Assembly: GCF_000613185.1 (NCBI RefSeq)
Contig: NZ_CCBB010000001.1
Location: 372,001-436,000 of the forward strand
From: Mycolicibacterium cosmeticum
Lineage (GTDB): Bacteria; Actinomycetota; Actinomycetes; Mycobacteriales; Mycobacteriaceae
Direction: 5' to 3'
DNA length: 64,000 nt
The position numbers were made by a program, and so were the translations under genes. This document shows positions 44,429-53,151 of this stretch, piece after piece. How positions within the stretch are numbered: the first letter of the stretch is position 1; the number at the start of each line of letters is the position of its first letter. The notes beneath the pieces are model-generated. The model was not told where the DNA came from and did not search any database. It saw only the letters and a program-made list of their open reading frames with translations.

Positions 44429-44635
44429 ATGGTGACGACACTGCCGCTCGACGCGGAACCCGCCGACGTCGCCGAGCAGGCGACGCCGGTGATCGATGAC
44501 GACTTCGACTACGGCGCCGGCACTTTCCCGCTCCCGATGGAAGTGGACCCGGCCGACTACTGGCTCCAGCGCGATGTGGTGGTGATGCCGGACGACGAGT
44601 ACCCGATGTATGCCGAGTTGCATGACATCGCGTAA
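44429..44635 (+). CDS. Small acidic protein, unknown function
   Basis: ATG 44429 is preceded by AAGGAGA. The 68-residue product is very acidic (VIDDDFDYGAGTFPLPMEVD and VVMPDDEYPMYAELHDIA), with no Cys, no membrane helix and no signal peptide. It ends 20 bp before the convergent PE-PPE gene. It is likely a real small cytosolic protein because of its ribosome binding site and amino acid pattern, but I do not recognise its family. Confidence 0.65.
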   Translation: MVTTLPLDAEPADVAEQATPVIDDDFDYGAGTFPLPMEVDPADYWLQRDVVVMPDDEYPMYAELHDIA

Positions 44636-44654
44636 GGCGCGATCGTCGGCGGAG

Positions 44655-45740
44655 TCATTCGTCGTTCGAGGAGCGATGAGGACGAGTCAGTGAAGGCAGG
44701 GCGAACCTCGGTGCCTTGAGTGACAACTTCGGCAGGCGGGGCTTCGGCCGTACCGGCCTGCCGAGGTCGGCGTCATCCTTGCCTGGCTGGGGCACGACGC
44801 TGTTCGACGCGGCCTGCGCGCGCGACGTTGTCGGCGTCGCGGCGGCAAGGCGCGCCGAAGTTCCCGCGGCGGCGGGCGACGGTTCGGTTTGCGACGTGTC
44901 GGTGTCAGCGGTGACGACGGTGGGGCGGTGCTTGTAGGAACGATCGATCTGGGGGCGTAGCCAGCGGTCGACGGCGGTGGTGTTGATGCCTACGTTCCGC
45001 AGCGGCTGGGTGATCGGCAGGCCCGCCGTCGGCACCACGTAGTGGGTGGTGGTACCGCCGGCGGCATTGACGTTGACTGTCTTCAAGGTGCCCGGTTTGT
45101 CCGGATCGGCGTCCTCACCGTAGAAGGGATGCACGTAGGCGACGCCCATCACCGCATTGAGCACGGACAATGCGGTGGGGCGGTCCGGCCAGTCCGACAG
45201 GCCGTCGTACTCGCGGACGATCTCGGTGGTCGCATAACGGGTCGGCAAGATCCCCGGCGGCACCGACAACCACAGCGGCGGGTTCTTGGCCACGATCCCG
45301 CCGGTGGTGTTCATCGGATCACCGAAGGTCACGAACGACAGATCGGCAGCTGGCCGTGCCGGGGTAATCTGCAGCGCGAGTGACTGTTTGACGTAGTTGA
45401 GCACGATCGCGCCCTGACTCACCCCGGCCAGGGTGATCTTGGTGCCGTCGGGCACGGCGTCCAGATGCGACTTCACCCCGCTGGCGCCGATCGCCGAGTC
45501 GAGCGCGAACAGCAGTCCGGCGGGATAACCCACGCCGGTGATCGGTCCGGCGCCCTCGAGATAGCCGTCGGCGAGGCCGAGCGCTTCCTGTGCCGTCGGG
45601 ACCGTATTGCACAGGCAGGTGCCCTGCAGGTAGAACCCGACCACGTCGGGAGGCGTGTCGGCTGCCCGGGCGGGTACGACACCGAACGTGAGTGAGAACA
45701 TCGCGACGAAACCCAGGGCGCTGATGCGCGTGGCCACCAC
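44655..45740 (-). CDS. Secreted PE-PPE-domain alpha/beta hydrolase (esterase type)
   Basis: This 361-residue protein starts at GTG 45740 (a second GTG follows directly) with AAAGGTGG upstream. A signal peptide (RISALGFVAMFSLTFGVVPARA) is followed by the PE-PPE hydrolase domain: nucleophile motif ITLAGVSQGAIVLNYV (Ser), FVTFGDPMNTTGG (Asp-containing), and VAYVHPFYGEDADP. A basic Pro/Lys-rich tail ends the protein. There is no PE or PPE N-terminus; it is the free secreted form. Such domains are serine esterases or acyltransferases at the mycobacterial envelope. Confidence 0.88.
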   Translation of the reverse strand: MVATRISALGFVAMFSLTFGVVPARAADTPPDVVGFYLQGTCLCNTVPTAQEALGLADGYLEGAGPITGVGYPAGLLFALDSAIGASGVKSHLDAVPDGTKITLAGVSQGAIVLNYVKQSLALQITPARPAADLSFVTFGDPMNTTGGIVAKNPPLWLSVPPGILPTRYATTEIVREYDGLSDWPDRPTALSVLNAVMGVAYVHPFYGEDADPDKPGTLKTVNVNAAGGTTTHYVVPTAGLPITQPLRNVGINTTAVDRWLRPQIDRSYKHRPTVVTADTDTSQTEPSPAAAGTSARLAAATPTTSRAQAASNSVVPQPGKDDADLGRPVRPKPRLPKLSLKAPRFALPSLTRPHRSSNDE

Positions 45741-45914
45741 GGCGCCACCTTTCACAGTGGTACGGCAGTACAAGAGTTGTCCGGTGACAACATAACGGTG
45801 AGGGAGTTCCGGTGCCCGGCTCCGGACGTACGTCACACCGTTCGATGGCCGTCGCAAGATTCACGCTGATTCCGACCCGTGTCCGCGGCGCCGCTCGTTG
45901 TTAGCGTCCGGCAC

Positions 45915-46394
45915 ATGTCTGTCACCGATGAGCTGTTGGCCAACAACGCGGAGTACGCCAAGACCTTCCAGGGCCCGCTACCGCTGCCGCCGAGCAAGCA
46001 TGTCGCAGTGCTCGCCTGCATGGACGCCTACCGCATTCTCGGCCTCGGTGACGGCGAGGCGCACGTCATCCGCAATGCCGGCGGGGTGGTCACCGATGAC
46101 GAGATCCGGTCCCTGGCGATCAGCCAGCGTCTGCTGGGCACCAAGGAGATCATCCTGATCCACCATACCGACTGCGGCATGCTGACGTTCACCGACGACG
46201 ACTTCAAGCGTGGCATCCAGGACGAGACCGGCCTCAAACCCGCCTGGGGCGCCGAGGCTTTCAGCGATCTGGCCGAGGACGTACGCCAGTCCCTGCGCCG
46301 GATCGAGGTCAGTCCCTTCGTCACCAAGCACGAGTCGTTGCGTGGGTTCATCTTCGACGTGGCGACCGGCCGGCTCGAAGAGGTCACGCTCTGA
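45915..46394 (+). CDS. Beta-carbonic anhydrase (CanA/Rv1284 type) with altered active site
   Basis: The start is ATG 45915 (159 residues). It is clearly the orthologue type of Rv1284, with the conserved GEAHVIRNAGG, the SLAISQRLLGTKEII segment, and HHTDCGMLTFTDDDFKR carrying zinc ligands His84 and Cys87; the third ligand is Cys35. The usual CxDxR dyad should follow Cys35 (CMDARLDVYR in Rv1284), but here the sequence is CMDAYRILG. Compared with Rv1284 as I recall it, four residues are missing in frame, removing the catalytic-dyad Arg (Tyr39 or a gap at that place). Activity may be reduced, lost or changed. Confidence 0.88.
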   Translation: MSVTDELLANNAEYAKTFQGPLPLPPSKHVAVLACMDAYRILGLGDGEAHVIRNAGGVVTDDEIRSLAISQRLLGTKEIILIHHTDCGMLTFTDDDFKRGIQDETGLKPAWGAEAFSDLAEDVRQSLRRIEVSPFVTKHESLRGFIFDVATGRLEEVTL

Positions 46395-46516
46395 CCTCCT
46401 ACCCGTTCGACCCTGACCGGCAGCTGGGCACCGTTCGTCAAACTGGAAAACGCTAAGCTCCAATCGTTCGATCATGGGCGCACCGATGCGCCGTGGTTGC
46501 ATCAGGGGGTGAGGGC

Positions 46517-47143
46517 GTGACGATGGCAGGTCAGCCCATCTCCGACCGCGAGATCAGCCAGCGATGGCGTACGTGGACGCCAGCGCAGGTTGCAGAACGT
46601 CTCGACGGGGTTGCCGCCCCATGGTGCGTGACCGCCGGCTGGGCCTTGCACCTGTTCACCGATGCTGCTGCCCGCGATCACGACGACATCGAAATCGCCG
46701 TGCCGGCCCAACGATTCGACGACGTCATGGATGCCTTGCCTGGATTTGAATGGGACGTTGTCGGGGATGGACGAATCTGGCCATTCCCCGTCGAGCACGC
46801 CAACCACTTTCAAACCTGGCTGCGCGAACCCACCACGGGCATCTACCGTCTCGACGTGTTCCGCGAACCGAGCGCCGACAATCAATGGGTATGCCGGCGC
46901 GACGGACGAATCAGACTGCCCTACAACGAACTTATCCGTCACACCGACGACGGCATTCCATACGTCATCCCCGAGGTGGCGCTATTGTTCAAAGCCAAGC
47001 ACTCGCGTCAGAAGGACCAGCTCGATTTCGACAACGTCGTACCGGCGCTGGGTGAGTCTCGAAGGGATCGGCTGGCCGGGTGGCTTTCCCTCGTGCATCC
47101 GGGTCACCCGTGGATCGACAGACTCGCAACTGGCAGCCATTAG
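46517..47143 (+). CDS. Nucleotidyltransferase-like protein (aminoglycoside adenylyltransferase fold)
   Basis: Start GTG 46517 (or ATG 46523), with GGGTGAGGG upstream. The product of about 208 residues has WCVTAGWALHLFTDAAARDHDDIEIAV, which matches the G-W-x(n)-D-x-E/D metal-binding core of the AadB/ANT(2'')-like nucleotidyltransferases, then a Trp-rich middle region and YVIPEVALLFKAKHSRQKDQ. Members include aminoglycoside-modifying enzymes and many uncharacterised proteins. It may modify a small molecule, but there is no evidence of an antibiotic-resistance role. Confidence 0.78.
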   Translation: MTMAGQPISDREISQRWRTWTPAQVAERLDGVAAPWCVTAGWALHLFTDAAARDHDDIEIAVPAQRFDDVMDALPGFEWDVVGDGRIWPFPVEHANHFQTWLREPTTGIYRLDVFREPSADNQWVCRRDGRIRLPYNELIRHTDDGIPYVIPEVALLFKAKHSRQKDQLDFDNVVPALGESRRDRLAGWLSLVHPGHPWIDRLATGSH

Positions 47144-47199
47144 GTGCGCGATGTCGTGGGCGTCCCCATCAGAGCGGCACTCGTCACCGACCCAGGCGC

Positions 47200-47886
47200 T
47201 CAGTTTCGGCGCTGCAGCAGCAGGTAGCAGCGTCGGCTCGGATACTCGACACCGGGCGTGGGCGCCCGGTCTGTTCGAGCGATCAGCGAGAACCCCGCGG
47301 CGGTCACCTGGGTAGCGATTTCCTCGGGATCGAGGAAGTACCCGTCGAGTTCGACGTGGTGTCCGAACCATTCAGTGATGTGGTTTACCTGTCCGACCGC
47401 GAAGTCCGGGCTGTCTACATGAAATGCGAGCAGTAAGAAGCCACCCGGCCGAATCACCCTGGCGAATTCTCGAAATGCCGTGAGCCTTTCGGCGGGAGTC
47501 AGGTGGATGATCGAGTACAGCGAAACCGCGCCCTGCCAAGCACCATCGGCCTCGGCAAGCCGCAGCATCGATCCCACGCGGAACCTCACCGCCGGGGCAC
47601 GCTCCTGAGCGATTGCGATCATCGCAGGCGATAGGTCCACGCCGATGACATCGGTGTGGAGCTCTGCCAGGAAGCGTGTCACGTGCCCCGGCCCACAACC
47701 CACATCGGCGATCGTTCCACTGACCACCAGCTCCACCAATGCTCGCAGCAGCGCACGGTCCACCGGCTTACCAGCCAGCTCGCCGCCAAGCTGCCTGTCG
47801 TATTCGCGTGCCACGGCGTCGTAGGTCGCGCGCACCGGATCCGACAGTTCATCGCCACCGCCGCCGATACCGGCTCCACCACCCAT
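47200..47886 (-). CDS. Class I SAM-dependent methyltransferase
   Basis: A protein of about 228 residues (ATG 47886; ATG 47916 also possible). Motif I is GTIADVGCGPGHVTRFLAEL, motif II VIGVDLSPAMIAIAQERAP, and the post-motif region ARVIRPGGFLLLAFHVD. It begins DPVRATYDAVAREYDRQL, as in the UbiE-like small-molecule methyltransferases common in actinobacteria. The substrate cannot be told. It is convergent with the nucleotidyltransferase gene, 56 bp apart. Confidence 0.88.
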   Translation of the reverse strand: MGGGAGIGGGGDELSDPVRATYDAVAREYDRQLGGELAGKPVDRALLRALVELVVSGTIADVGCGPGHVTRFLAELHTDVIGVDLSPAMIAIAQERAPAVRFRVGSMLRLAEADGAWQGAVSLYSIIHLTPAERLTAFREFARVIRPGGFLLLAFHVDSPDFAVGQVNHITEWFGHHVELDGYFLDPEEIATQVTAAGFSLIARTDRAPTPGVEYPSRRCYLLLQRRN

Positions 47887-48055
47887 CGTTGCAACGTTAG
47901 CTGCGAGCGCCTGCATCGGAGTTGCCGATTTGGCGCCTAACGCACGATCGCTCTCATTCAGGGAGTGTCAAGGATCAACCGACACAGGTGTAAAGCATCA
48001 GCCGACCCACCGATGAATCCTGTCGTCCATCACCCGACTTCATGTACCGTCACGG

Positions 48056-48129
48056 TGGGGCGGGCGGGGCTCGAACCCGCGACCAAGGGATTATGAGTCC
48101 CCGGCTCTAACCAACTGAGCTACCGCCCC
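48056..48129 (-). tRNA. tRNA with CAU anticodon (elongator Met or Ile2)
   Basis: The minus strand folds into a complete 74-nt cloverleaf: acceptor GGGGCGG/CCGCCCC with discriminator A, D-arm GCTCAGTTGGTTAGAGC, anticodon stem GGGGA/TCCCT around loop CTCATAA, and T-arm GCGGG-TTCGAGC-CCCGC. The 3' CCA is not fully encoded (ACCG follows). CAU serves initiator Met, elongator Met or lysidine-modified Ile2. The first base pair G-C and the lack of the three-GC anticodon stem exclude initiator, so elongator Met or Ile2 remains. It lies 170 bp after the methyltransferase start. Confidence 0.93.
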
Positions 48130-48361
48130 TGTCGCGCATCGGCGCGACAGGCATCTTCGCACGCGCCGAGGCCGACAGCGATGGGCGGGTTGCGCGCGCA
48201 TGGGATCGGTCGGCACCGCGACTGCCTCCGGTTCCGGCCGTCGCGCCGTCCGAGGCGCGATCCGCTCCATCGTGGCGAATACAGCACATTCCCAATATGC
48301 CTGCTCACTGCGTCTGAGCGCCTTGGACAGCAAGCACTCCGATGCTTGCCCACGCGCTCGC

Positions 48362-48369
48362 TGTATACA
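48362..48369. promoter_or_regulatory. GntR operator candidate
   Basis: TGTATACA, a perfect 8-bp palindrome within CTGTATACAATTTTTATA, just upstream of the GntR start (48400). GTATAC-centred sites are typical for FCD-subfamily GntR proteins, and the adjoining AT-rich stretch could hold the -10 region. Autoregulation is likely. Confidence 0.55.
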
Positions 48370-48399
48370 ATTTTTATAGATCGTATCCAGGGAGCAGCT

Positions 48400-49092
48400 A
48401 TGGGAAATGAGAACGCCGCAGGCCGCGTGGCGTCAGTGCTGCGGGCCGAAATTCTGCAGGGGGACGTTGCGCCGGGCGCGCGACTGTCCCAGCAGGGCAC
48501 GGCCGAACGATTCGGCGTCAGCCGGATCCCGGTACGCGACGCCCTCGCCATCCTGGCCGGGGAGGGACTCGTCCGGCCCAGCACCAACGCCACCGCCGTC
48601 GTGACCGGAATGTCGATCGCGGAGCTGCAGGAGCTCTACGAGTTGCGCCAGGCGATCGAACCTCTGGCCACCCAGCTCGCAGTGCCGAATGTCGGCCGGG
48701 CAGACGTTCTTTCGATGCAACGCGAGCTCGACATCATGCGCACACAGACCGACGCCCGCCGGTGGTTGGCGGCCAATGCCGCCTTCCACGCGGCCGTCTA
48801 TCGACGGGCCAACCGTCCCCGCATGATCGAACTCGTCGAACAACTGCGGCGCCTCACCGACCGGTACATGTACGTCCACCTGGAGGTCATCGGTCAGACC
48901 GAGCACCTCGATGCCGAGCACCTGAGCATCCTGCACGCCGTGGAACGGGGTGACGCCGTGGCGGCAGGGCAGCTGACGCGCGACCACCTCGCCTCGTCAC
49001 ACGACTTCATCCTGACGTACATGCTCGAAATGCAGGGCGCCGCCAACGGTGACGGCAGCGAACCAGCGACCGGCCGTGGCCGCCCGAGCTAG
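48400..49092 (+). CDS. GntR-family regulator (FadR/FCD subfamily)
   Basis: This 230-residue protein starts at ATG 48400 with GGGAGC upstream. The winged helix-turn-helix is TAERFGVSRIPVRDALAILAGEGL. The FCD effector domain has ELYELRQAIEPLATQLA, the metal-type NAAFHAAVYRRANRPRM and HLSILHAVERGD. These supply the Asp/His residues that often bind a metal and a carboxylate effector. It is followed after 3 bp by an orphan sigma region-4 gene, so the two are likely one unit. No metabolic operon is adjacent, so the target is unclear. Confidence 0.88.
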   Translation: MGNENAAGRVASVLRAEILQGDVAPGARLSQQGTAERFGVSRIPVRDALAILAGEGLVRPSTNATAVVTGMSIAELQELYELRQAIEPLATQLAVPNVGRADVLSMQRELDIMRTQTDARRWLAANAAFHAAVYRRANRPRMIELVEQLRRLTDRYMYVHLEVIGQTEHLDAEHLSILHAVERGDAVAAGQLTRDHLASSHDFILTYMLEMQGAANGDGSEPATGRGRPS

Positions 49093-49095
49093 TCG

Positions 49096-49344
49096 GTGAT
49101 CACCATTCACGTCGTTGGCGTGCCCGCCGACAATGCCGCGTCGCGGCCGGACCGGGCCACGGTCGTCGCCGCCTTGAGGTCACTGCCACCCCTGCACCGT
49201 GACCTGATCCGCCGAGCCTATTTCGGCGGCCGCACCACCCACGAGATCGCCGCCGACCTCGGGATGCCGGAATCGGTCGTCAAGTGCGAGCTGCAATGCG
49301 CGCTGCGCATCATGCACCGATTGATTCGGTCAGCATCACACTGA
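49096..49344 (+). CDS. Orphan sigma-70 region-4-like protein
   Basis: This 82-residue protein starts at GTG 49096, 3 bp after the GntR gene. Residues of about 25-78 match only the region-4 helix-turn-helix of ECF sigma factors: LRSLPPLHRDLIRRAYFGG, TTHEIAADLGMPESVVKCEL, QCALRIMHRLI. Regions 1-3 are absent and the upstream frame does not supply them. It may be a truncated sigma factor, a small DNA-binding or RNA-polymerase-contact protein, or one half of a split sigma factor. Its end overlaps the convergent DinB gene by 9 bp. Confidence 0.75.
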   Translation: MITIHVVGVPADNAASRPDRATVVAALRSLPPLHRDLIRRAYFGGRTTHEIAADLGMPESVVKCELQCALRIMHRLIRSASH

Positions 49345-49836
49345 ACCCGAAGTGCTTGCGGCATCCAGTTGTTCGCGCAGGATGTCACCGTGACCGGCGT
49401 GCCGCGCGAACTCCTCGATCATCGCCAGCAACGTCCATCGCATACTCACCGTGCCCTCGCGCGGGTTGTCCTTGGTGTCATCGAGCCCGAAACGCGAGGC
49501 GATCTCCCGCGATCGCCGGCTGGCACGTTCGAATTCGGCGATGACATCGGACAGCGATTCGCCGTCGGCCACGGCGAAGGTGCCTTCGTCGCGTTCGGAG
49601 TAGCCGTCGCAGTCGGACGCATCGAGCCCCGCCCAGAACCGCTGAAACCAGATCCGTTCCGCCGCGGCGGCATGCTTGATCAACGAAATCGGTGTCGTCA
49701 ACGACGGCACCAGGCGTCTGCGGGCCTCGCCGTCGGACAACCCGCGCACGGTTTCGATGAGGGCTTGCCGGTTGCGGTCGAGCATGCACTCGATCACGGC
49801 GCGCTCGGCGCCACTGGTAAATCCGTATGCGGACAT
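49336..49836 (-). CDS. DinB-family (DUF664-like) protein
   Basis: The start is ATG 49836 with AAGGAAA upstream (166 residues). It has the DinB four-helix fold: ECMLDRNRQALIETVRGLSD, SLIKHAAAAERIWFQRF (first His), and EFARHAGHGDILREQL (second and third His), forming the three-His metal site. In mycobacteria such proteins are mycothiol-dependent thioltransferases or relatives. Longer start choices add residues not seen in the family. Confidence 0.87.
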   Translation of the reverse strand: MSAYGFTSGAERAVIECMLDRNRQALIETVRGLSDGEARRRLVPSLTTPISLIKHAAAAERIWFQRFWAGLDASDCDGYSERDEGTFAVADGESLSDVIAEFERASRRSREIASRFGLDDTKDNPREGTVSMRWTLLAMIEEFARHAGHGDILREQLDAASTSGSV

Positions 49837-49978
49837 GCCGAATTTCCTTCTGCCAGTTGGTGTTTTGACGTCCAGGGAATGGGTGAACATGAACCACCCG
49901 AAGGCCGGGGATGCGACGGCATCAACCCGGTTCGTCAACTATGCCACGCTCCCCCGCCGCGGCACCACCACTATGACG

Positions 49979-50923
49979 TCAGAGACTGCTCAACCTGTGC
50001 AGCCGGTCGGCGATCACCCGCTGCGATACCGCCGCCTGTTCGGCGAACGCCTCGAATGCGTGCGGGCAGCCCGGCAGCACCCGCAGCTCGGTGGGGACAC
50101 CGGCGTCGATCAGGCGGCGCGCGTAGTCGATGTTCTCATTGCGGAAGATGTCGAGATCGCCGACATCGATGTAGGTGTCCGGCAACCCGGCCAAATCGGT
50201 CGCCCGCGCCGGCGCCGCGTACGGCGACACGTCAGGACCACCCGCCGCATCACCGAGCAGGGCACCCCACCCAGTGCGGTTGTCTTCGTAGTTCCACACC
50301 AGATACTCCGGCGGCAGTTGCGGATCCGGCTCTACTGTCCGGTCGTCGAGCATCGGGTAGATCAGGATCTGCTGGGCCAGTGCGGGTCCGCCCCGATCGC
50401 GAGCCAGCAGGGCGACCCCGGCGGCCAGACCACCGCCGGCACTGTCCCCCATCACCGCGATACGCGTCGGGTCGATGCCCAGTTCCTCGCTGTGCTCGGC
50501 CAGCCACACCAAGCCGGTGTAGCAGTCCTCGACCGGTGTGGGGTGCGGATGTTCCGGAGCTACCCGGTAATCGACGAGCAGCATCGACGCACCGCTGGCC
50601 GCCGCGTACGCCCGCATCGCGCCGTCGTACAGGCGCTGCATCGGCAGGATCATGCCGCCCCCGTGCAGGTACACCACGGCGGCACCGGAGGGCGACGCGC
50701 CGGCGAACCACGCCAAGCCGATCTCGGCACCGTCATAGGCGGTGGCGGTGTAGTCGGTGCGTTCGATCCCCGGCGTCGGCGTTCGGGTTGCGGCGAGCCG
50801 CTCGAACAGTTCGGCGCTGTTGGCGCGGCGGGTGGCGACATCGCCCACCGGGGGCGTCACCGCGTCTGCGCTGGCGAATCGGCTGAGGCCGTCGAGAACC
50901 TGCGGATCGATCTTCAGCGCCAT
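49979..50923 (-). CDS. Hormone-sensitive-lipase-type esterase
   Basis: This 314-residue alpha/beta-hydrolase belongs to the HSL (lipase IV) group: oxyanion motif VVYLHGGGMILP, nucleophile elbow MGDSAGGGLAAG (Ser), acid in DVGDLDIFRNENI and His in LPGCPHAFEAFAE. It has no signal peptide. Mycobacteria have many such Lip-type esterases acting on short-chain esters. It stands alone, divergent from the DUF732 gene by about 108 bp. Confidence 0.9.
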   Translation of the reverse strand: MALKIDPQVLDGLSRFASADAVTPPVGDVATRRANSAELFERLAATRTPTPGIERTDYTATAYDGAEIGLAWFAGASPSGAAVVYLHGGGMILPMQRLYDGAMRAYAAASGASMLLVDYRVAPEHPHPTPVEDCYTGLVWLAEHSEELGIDPTRIAVMGDSAGGGLAAGVALLARDRGGPALAQQILIYPMLDDRTVEPDPQLPPEYLVWNYEDNRTGWGALLGDAAGGPDVSPYAAPARATDLAGLPDTYIDVGDLDIFRNENIDYARRLIDAGVPTELRVLPGCPHAFEAFAEQAAVSQRVIADRLHRLSSL

Positions 50924-51031
50924 GCGGTCATCCTAGATGGTCACCGGCGCGACGCCGGGACGGCTCGCCAGCGATAGCCCGGAAGCGAAGGGTCAACGAC
51001 ACCAATTGATTTCCCGCATACACTGCGGCTC

Positions 51032-51448
51032 ATGAGCGCGCCCCGCGGTGACAAGCCGTCCCGCAAACGAGTCATCGCAGTGATCGTCGCCGTGGGCCTG
51101 GCGGTGATTGCCGCGGCGGTGGTGCTCGGCGTGCGTCGGATCCAGGATCGTCCCACCGTCGCGCCGGCAGCGCCCACCACGACAGCAGCGACACCGTCCG
51201 GCGAGCTCTCCCCCGCCCAGCTGGCCGAATACGACCAGCGACTGATCACCACGCTGCGATCCAAGGGCCTCTCGATCGAGAATCCGCGTATGACGGCGCG
51301 CGACGCGCACCTGCTGTGCGCACGGCTGCAGAACGGGCAATCGGTCGAGCAGGCGAAGCGCGACTACGCCCAGGTGATCCAGGGCGACGCGACCGTCGCG
51401 GACGTGTTCGTGTCGACGGTCATGTCGATCTACCCCAGTTGTCCGTGA
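51032..51448 (+). CDS. Secreted/anchored DUF732 protein
   Basis: This 138-residue protein has an uncleaved-looking membrane helix (RVIAVIVAVGLAVIAAAVVLGV), a Thr/Pro linker and a C-terminal DUF732 domain of about 80 residues with its two Cys (AHLLCARLQNGQSVEQ and SIYPSC) that probably form a disulfide. DUF732 is a mycobacterium-rich family of small exported proteins of unknown function. It is monocistronic as far as can be seen. Confidence 0.85.
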   Translation: MSAPRGDKPSRKRVIAVIVAVGLAVIAAAVVLGVRRIQDRPTVAPAAPTTTAATPSGELSPAQLAEYDQRLITTLRSKGLSIENPRMTARDAHLLCARLQNGQSVEQAKRDYAQVIQGDATVADVFVSTVMSIYPSCP

Positions 51449-51531
51449 CCTCCATCGGTTCCCGCTAGCCGGTAGCCGATTTGGCCACTAGCCGGGACGC
51501 GGCGGGCTCCGTCGGGTTGTTTCATCGTGTC

Positions 51532-52206
51532 ATGACATTCAACCGGCGACTCTTCCTCGGTGGCGCGGGGGCTGTCGGCGCCGCAGCCGCGGGCGGGCTC
51601 GGGCTGAACCGAGCGCTGTCTCCCGAGACGACCACGGAGGACCCTTCGATGACCATGAGCGACAACCGTTTCGGCGATCCGCGCATCCCCGCCGAAACGA
51701 TCACCAACCAGTCGCATCTCTTTCATCTCGGCGCCATGGCGCCGCTGACCTTCGACGGTGGCAACCTGCGCCAAGCCAGCGAGGACAACTTCCCGATCCT
51801 GGCCGGTCAGCAGGCCAGCGCCGCGCTGGTCACCTTGCAGCCGGGCGCCATCCGGGAACCGCATTGGCATCCCAGCGCCTGGGAGATCAACGTCGTCACC
51901 GCCGGCACCGCGACGTGGACGGTGCTCGATCCACAGGGCAACACCCAGGACTTCGAGGCGCGCACCGGGGATCTGGTGTTCGCGCCGCAAGGGTCGTTGC
52001 ACTACTTCGAAAACCGAGGTTCGGAGGATCTGCAGGTGGTGATCGTGTTCAACGCCAGTACCGCCGAAGGCAAGGACGACATCGGCATCGGTGCCGCGTT
52101 GACCAAGCTGCCCGCCCGCGTTCTGGGCGCGGTGTTCGGCGTGGACGCCAAGACCTTCGACGGTTTCAAGAAGATCGACAACTCACTGACCATTCTGCGG
52201 CCGTGA
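51532..52206 (+). CDS. TAT-exported cupin protein (oxalate-decarboxylase-like fold)
   Basis: The start is ATG 51532, which places a twin-arginine signal (MTFNRRLFLGGAGAVGAAAA) at the N-terminus; the product is 224 residues. A single cupin barrel has motif 1 REPHWHPSAWEINVVTAGTA (His-x-His-x4-E region for metal) and motif 2 LVFAPQGSLHYFENRG (third His). It resembles one half of bicupin oxalate decarboxylases. TAT export suggests that it folds with its metal before secretion. Its activity is unknown. Confidence 0.87.
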   Translation: MTFNRRLFLGGAGAVGAAAAGGLGLNRALSPETTTEDPSMTMSDNRFGDPRIPAETITNQSHLFHLGAMAPLTFDGGNLRQASEDNFPILAGQQASAALVTLQPGAIREPHWHPSAWEINVVTAGTATWTVLDPQGNTQDFEARTGDLVFAPQGSLHYFENRGSEDLQVVIVFNASTAEGKDDIGIGAALTKLPARVLGAVFGVDAKTFDGFKKIDNSLTILRP

Positions 52207-52321
52207 CGTCACCGGAACCGGGATGTGAGATTGCCCGCAGCGGCCGATTCTGATGCCACTGTCCCAGTGCCGCGGTGCCAGACTGGTTTACATGGCCGTT
52301 ACATGGGAATGGTCCTGAGCA

Positions 52322-52921
52322 GTGACCACACGACACAGCCGCTTGTCGGCATGGCTGCGATGCCTCGCCGGCAGCCACCCGCTATTGCGCCGCAGCGACC
52401 GCGTCCAGGCGCGCGCGCTGGCGCTCGCCATCGTCGTGGCCATCTTCGCGATCCCCATGTGCGTCGTCCCCGCCCGCGCCCATCAAGCCGCGATGCTCAG
52501 CCGCACCGAGGCGCAGCTTCGCACCCTGCAGCCCGTCGATGCCGTGGTGCTGCCGCCGACGACGACCGCCTCGCCGTCCCGCATGCCGAGTGCCTCACGC
52601 ACCGTGCGCGTGCAGTGGAAGGCCGCCTTTGCGGACCGAACGGCCGATGTGCGTACCCGGGCGATCGCACGGCCCGGTGATCACCTGCGCATCTGGCTCG
52701 ACCAGAACGGCGATCCCACGGCTGCACCGTTGTCGCACAGCGATGCGGCGAGCCAGGCCGTCGCCTATGGCATCGCGATCTGGGTGTCGATCATCGCCGT
52801 CTGCGCCGCGCTCTACCTACTGGTGCGACATCTCCTCGACCGTCGCCGCCTCGCCGCCTGGGAGCACGAATGGCTGCGGGTCAGCACCAGCGACGGCGGT
52901 TGGGCTAACCGCGACCGCTGA
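52322..52921 (+). CDS. Mycobacterial two-span membrane protein
   Basis: This 199-residue protein starts at GTG 52322. It has a cytosolic N-terminus with RSDRVQARALALAIVVAIFAIPMCVV (first helix), an extracytoplasmic part of about 90 residues (VRVQWKAAFADRTADVRTR, WLDQNGDPTAAPLSHSD) and a second helix (AIWVSIIAVCAALYLLV), then a short Arg-rich cytosolic end with AAWEHEW. It is a recognisable actinobacterial membrane family whose function is not known. The next 258 bp, to the regulator at 53187, hold only regulatory sequence. Confidence 0.72.
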   Translation: MTTRHSRLSAWLRCLAGSHPLLRRSDRVQARALALAIVVAIFAIPMCVVPARAHQAAMLSRTEAQLRTLQPVDAVVLPPTTTASPSRMPSASRTVRVQWKAAFADRTADVRTRAIARPGDHLRIWLDQNGDPTAAPLSHSDAASQAVAYGIAIWVSIIAVCAALYLLVRHLLDRRRLAAWEHEWLRVSTSDGGWANRDR

Positions 52922-53151
52922 TGCGGTTTGCCGTTGGGTGATCAACGGCAGAGCTTGAGCCACGTGCAGCGCGATTTCGCTGCACCCACAGCACCGAACT
53001 GGGCAAACCCGGCCGACCTCTCCCGCGGTGCCACGCGCACTGTCAAACGTGAACGTTTGTGCACGCCTGTGCCCTGATTGATGCCACTCACGCAAAGATC
53101 CAGTTCACATTCGCCCTTGTTTATGGTGTGGATCACATGATACAACCGTCT

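Noticed and set aside
48056-48129. Initiator tRNA-Met
   Set aside because: The acceptor starts with a proper G-C pair and the anticodon stem lacks the three consecutive G-C pairs of initiators.
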